Shown here: positions 61,574 to 64,000 of the stretch, piece by piece | Numbering within the stretch: the stretch's first letter is position 1 | How the letters are laid out: every line of letters starts with the position of its first letter | Source: Larkinella punicea | GTDB lineage: Bacteria > Bacteroidota > Bacteroidia > Cytophagales > Spirosomataceae | NCBI RefSeq assembly: GCF_003334855.1 | Contig: NZ_QOWE01000003.1 | Coordinates: 1 to 64,000 of the forward strand | Length of the DNA stretch: 64,000 nt | Direction: 5' to 3' | Notes under the pieces: generated by a model | Databases searched by the model: none | The model's input: the letters and a program-made list of their open reading frames with translations, nothing else | Told to the model about the DNA's origin: nothing | Program-made: the position numbers and the translations under genes

Positions 61574-61781
61574 CAACTGTGCCTAACATTGCATTGGAAA
61601 TATGGCGGGGCGACGAATATATTCTCAGATTTTTGTTCGGTATTCGGGTTCAGTTACGGCAAACGAATAACACCGAACAGCAGCATAAACAATGGGCTTT
61701 TGTATCTTTAATCAGCAGAGCACCGGGCAGACAGAATACTGAATGACACCACATCGCTAATGCTTCAACGTTAGGTGCAAC
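61574..61781. repeat. attC-like site S3
   Basis: Opens CAACTGTGCCTAAC directly after the Abi_C stop codon and closes with GTTAGGTGCAAC. Its opening matches the reverse complement of the end of S2 (CAATTGTGCCTAAC) with one mismatch. At 208 bp it is longer and less symmetric than S2 and S4; TGTTCGGT pairs with ACCGAACA and GCATT with AATGC near the ends. Confidence 0.65.
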
Positions 61782-61806
61782 TCTATAAGACGACAACAGA
61801 TCGACA

Positions 61807-62478
61807 ATGAAACAACTTAAAAAGATATGGGCAGACCCAGTTTGGAGTAAAGTAATTTCTGCGATTATTATAGCAATTGGTGCTGTTTTTTGGACATTAA
61901 TTTCGACCAAGATAGATGACGTAGACTTCCAGACTGCGTGGATAAATCTTTGGACATTCAATATAAAACTTTGGTGGTTGACCGTTGGAATAATTATATT
62001 CTTACTCTTATTTTGGTTACGACAATTTTTCAAGAAATCTATCTTCAAATATGATGATGAGACAATCAAACTTGACCGTCAAATATTTGAAAAAATACGA
62101 ACTGAATTATTGCCTCAAACCGGTGCAATATATTTTTTAAGACATAATAATTTTGCTGGGTTTAGCTTTAATACTGACAGTATTGAAGACCTAGACAATT
62201 TTGAACACGAATGCAATAAATCTGATTTTGAGTTTCTAAACCCTGACCTAGAAAGAATGAAAATCGAGCTTTTAAATTCAGTAGACCATTTTACAGGACA
62301 AATTGCTGTTCAAACATTTCCAACAAACAACGGACGACAAACTGTTCCTCCAGAATGGGAAATTGAGCAACCTGAAAGGTTTTGGGAAGTCGTTAATGAT
62401 TTGCACAGAACGAAGTTCCAAATATGTGACAAGTATGACGAACTAATAAAATTAGGAAGAAGGGTTCTTAAAATATAA
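61807..62478 (+). CDS. Two-helix membrane protein of unknown function (cassette 3)
   Basis: A 223-residue protein with two transmembrane helices (about 13-33 and 52-72) and a cytosolic C-terminal domain of 150 residues. The latter includes IYFLRHNNFAGFSFNTDSIEDLDNFEHE, VPPEWEIEQPERFWEVVNDLH and an ending KLGRRVLKI, a pattern I have met in hypothetical proteins of mobile islands but that has no assigned function. Base composition is as AT-rich as its neighbours. It is the only gene between S3 and S4. Confidence 0.72.
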   Translation: MKQLKKIWADPVWSKVISAIIIAIGAVFWTLISTKIDDVDFQTAWINLWTFNIKLWWLTVGIIIFLLLFWLRQFFKKSIFKYDDETIKLDRQIFEKIRTELLPQTGAIYFLRHNNFAGFSFNTDSIEDLDNFEHECNKSDFEFLNPDLERMKIELLNSVDHFTGQIAVQTFPTNNGRQTVPPEWEIEQPERFWEVVNDLHRTKFQICDKYDELIKLGRRVLKI

Positions 62479-62498
62479 TAACAATGACTGACAAAAGG

Positions 62499-62642
62499 GT
62501 AGCCACTAACACAAGTTTTGTGTCAGGCGGGCTGAATTGCAAACTTGGAGCTTTGTGCTTCCATTGAACTTTAGTAATAAATTGAAACTTTGTACTCCGA
62601 AACCCGCCCGAACGCAAAGCCCTAAACCGTTAGCTGCAATCG
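62499..62642. repeat. attC-like site S4
   Basis: A 144-bp palindrome opening GGTAGCCACTAAC and closing GTTAGCTGCAATCG. TTTTGTGTCAGGCGGGC (62516-62532) pairs with CCCGCCCGAACGCAAAG (62603-62619) with a few mismatches. The segment GGGCTGAATTGCAAACT resembles GGGCTGACAGTTGCAAACT in S2, so the two sites are related. The core GTTAGCT departs from GTTRRRY at one base. Confidence 0.7.
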
Positions 62643-62680
62643 TTGGTAGTACTTCTAAGCAAATATGTTTACTAATGCCA

Positions 62681-63022
62681 ATGGACATCTTAACAACTGT
62701 TGACATCATTGAAATTATGGAGAACTATATAGAAAAAGTTCGTCCTCCAGAAAACATCAGGAAACAGTTGGATTTGAGTTACCGAATAGAAGACCAAAGT
62801 GTGATACTTACTGAGATTCGCCCCATTTGGAATAATCCTAGTGAGTCTGCCGAATACAGTTATGCAAAGGCGACTTTTATTAAAAGTAAAAATGTTTGGA
62901 AAATATTTTGGCTGCGAGCAAATCTCAAATGGTATTCATACGAACCAATGCCAGAAGTTTCAACATTAAAAGAATTTCTGGAAATTATTGACGAAGACGA
63001 TTACCATTGCTTTAAAGGTTAG
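62681..63022 (+). CDS. DUF3024 domain protein (cassette 4)
   Basis: A 113-residue protein of the DUF3024 family: it opens with MENYIEKVRPPENIRKQLDLSYR-type sequence and has LTEIRPIWNNP, KNVWKIFWLRANLKWYSYEPMP and the C-terminal DDYHCFKG typical of the family. Function unknown. I choose ATG 62681 (MDILTTVD...), with 62675 in frame as an alternative; the long in-frame extension upstream lies in S4. No attC-like site is found after it, so it is the last, probably truncated, cassette. Confidence 0.83.
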   Translation: MDILTTVDIIEIMENYIEKVRPPENIRKQLDLSYRIEDQSVILTEIRPIWNNPSESAEYSYAKATFIKSKNVWKIFWLRANLKWYSYEPMPEVSTLKEFLEIIDEDDYHCFKG

Positions 63023-63107
63023 AAAATTTCTCTTCTTCTGTTAGTTAATTTAGTGAAATGCACCTACAGTACTTGAATGCATAGCTACAAAAATTAAAAC
63101 AAAGTTA

Positions 63108-63746
63108 ATGAAGAAACATGCCGTCTTACTCTGCATCGTCATTTCGGTGATTTTAATCATCACCGCAACCATGCTCTATCCCGGAGGTTCCTTGTTTGAT
63201 AAAAATTCGGTCGGATTTGACTGGACTAAAAACTTCATCAGCAATCTGTTTGGGGAAAAAGCAATCAACGGTTTAGAGAATCCGTCCCGAATCTGGGCCA
63301 TTCTGGGCGTGGCATTCCACTCGGTTGGGTCTGGGATTTTCTTTATCAATATGTCAAAAAAGATGACGGATCGCCATTCGGCTACGGTTTTAAAATCCGT
63401 AGGGATTGCCAGCATCGCACTTGATGTCTTGATCGTCACTTCCTTGCACGACGTGATGGTTATGGTATCGAGTACCTTGTCTTTGCTTGGGTTGTTTTAT
63501 TGTACGGTTTTTATTCTGAAGTCAAAACTTCACGTTTTAAAATTTGCCTGTGTCATCTGCCTGTTGATTTTTTACTATACCCTCTACTTATACGGTTCCG
63601 GCGATTGGGGATTATTGGCCATTATGCAGAAGGTATCGTTCATCAGCTCAACGCTGCTGGTGTTAGGAATGGAGTATTTTACCAAAAAAGAAGACTTCAT
63701 TCAACGTAAACCGGATGGGCAAACCATACCGACGACGAACCGGTAA
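63108..63746 (+). CDS. DUF998-like integral membrane protein
   Basis: A 212-residue protein with about six transmembrane helices. The N-terminal ATMLYPGGSLFD, the loop between helices 1 and 2 with NFISNLFGE, and HSVGSGIFFINMSKKM resemble DUF998-type proteins, which are of unknown function. Its codon use is closer to the chromosomal average than that of the cassettes, so it is outside the array. The region 63023-63107 contains no gene. Confidence 0.72.
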   Translation: MKKHAVLLCIVISVILIITATMLYPGGSLFDKNSVGFDWTKNFISNLFGEKAINGLENPSRIWAILGVAFHSVGSGIFFINMSKKMTDRHSATVLKSVGIASIALDVLIVTSLHDVMVMVSSTLSLLGLFYCTVFILKSKLHVLKFACVICLLIFYYTLYLYGSGDWGLLAIMQKVSFISSTLLVLGMEYFTKKEDFIQRKPDGQTIPTTNR

Positions 63747-63832
63747 CGCCCTTTCAGCTACAACATTGCGACTTTTGGCTACAGCGGTTTTCTGATCCCT
63801 GCTGAACTTTGCAGCAACAAACGATCAGAACG

Positions 63833-64000
63833 ATGAACTTACAGAACAACACCATTTTAGTGACCGGCGGAACCAGCGGTTTCGGCATCGAATTTGCCTC
63901 CAGATTGCTTGCGCTGGGCAACACCGTCATCATCACCGGCCGGAACGCGGAAAAATTGCAGGAAACGAAACGCAAACTGCCGGCCGTCCACACCATGCAG
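63833..64000 (+). CDS. SDR family oxidoreductase, N-terminal part (cut by the window end)
   Basis: The 56 visible codons from ATG 63833 read MNLQNNTILVTGGTSGFGIE followed by ASRLLALGNTVIITGRN, the NAD(P)-binding TGGTSGFG and the second beta strand of a classical short-chain dehydrogenase, most like the DltE group. The rest lies beyond 64000. Confidence 0.9.
   Translation, partial: MNLQNNTILVTGGTSGFGIEFASRLLALGNTVIITGRNAEKLQETKRKLPAVHTMQ

Noticed and set aside
62537-62674. N-terminal extension of the DUF3024 protein
   Set aside because: It lies inside palindrome S4 and has no similarity to the family, which begins shortly before MENYIEK.
63023-63107. Fifth attC-like site after the DUF3024 gene
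   Set aside because: No GCTAAC arm complementary to the cassette head and no GTTAG core with stems are present.

Overview
The window comes from a Bacteroidota genome of the order Cytophagales, close in character to Spirosoma or Larkinella. The evidence is a SusC/SusD pair, several TonB-dependent or carboxypeptidase-regulatory barrel proteins, LytS/LytTR two-component genes, DUF1080 and Gfo/Idh/MocA sugar genes, promoters of the Bacteroidota type (TAnnTTTG), few Shine-Dalgarno sequences, and about 50 percent GC. The genus is an inference. No tRNA, rRNA, transposase, integrase or CRISPR array is visible.

Layout. 0.2-7.3 kb (minus): SusC, SusD, a small secreted protein and an M20D amidohydrolase, probably one uptake-and-hydrolysis operon. 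7.7-12.0 kb: MOSC protein, HAD phosphatase, MFS transporter with a divergent AraC regulator. 11.4-14.5 kb: a Nudix-winged-helix regulator (NrtR-like), a short Prs-like enzyme and a NAMPT-like enzyme, an NAD salvage unit with a perfect inverted repeat at the second start codon. 14.6-19.1 kb: SDR/NmrA protein, PQQ dehydrogenase with a haem c site, L-serine dehydratase. 19.4-24.0 kb: LytS-type kinase, LytTR regulator, outer-membrane barrel receptor. 24.4-30.9 kb: copper island (HMA/DUF3347 protein, multicopper oxidase fused to a barrel, CopB-type ATPase) and an AI-2E family permease. 31.0-37.9 kb (minus): RibD-like reductase, AraC regulator, GH127, AddA-like helicase. 38.1-42.2 kb (minus): hisG, hisD, a frameshifted antitoxin-like gene, hisC and an outer-membrane protein. 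42.3-50.9 kb: glycosylasparaginase, a secreted unknown, and a sugar operon (DUF1080, Gfo/Idh/MocA, two TIM-barrel isomerases, PhyH dioxygenase, AraC). 51.2-59.6 kb: acyltransferase-like protein, two amidohydrolase-fold proteins, a DUF4287/serine hydrolase pair and a decayed copy of an amidohydrolase tail. 59.9-63.0 kb: a strikingly AT-rich run of small unrelated genes separated by long imperfect palindromes that look like integron attC sites. 63.1-64.0 kb: a membrane protein and the start of an SDR gene.

Most notable. First, the AT-rich run behaves like an integrase-less gene cassette array: each junction ends in GTTAG..., and the first bases of each cassette are complementary to the bases that open the palindrome at its own far end, as in integron cassettes. 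Its cargo includes an Abi_C abortive-infection protein. Second, the intergenic spaces hold several families of palindromic repeats. One copy is split by a 155-bp element with terminal inverted repeats and a target duplication, which itself carries a second palindrome. Third, four palindromes from three different families have one arm broken by a 15-16 nt, almost pure G+C insert of similar sequence, for which I know no explanation. Fourth, the Prs/NAMPT pair could be either a PRPP-based nicotinamide salvage unit or a relative of the phage NARP1 (Adps/Namat) NAD-rebuilding pair.
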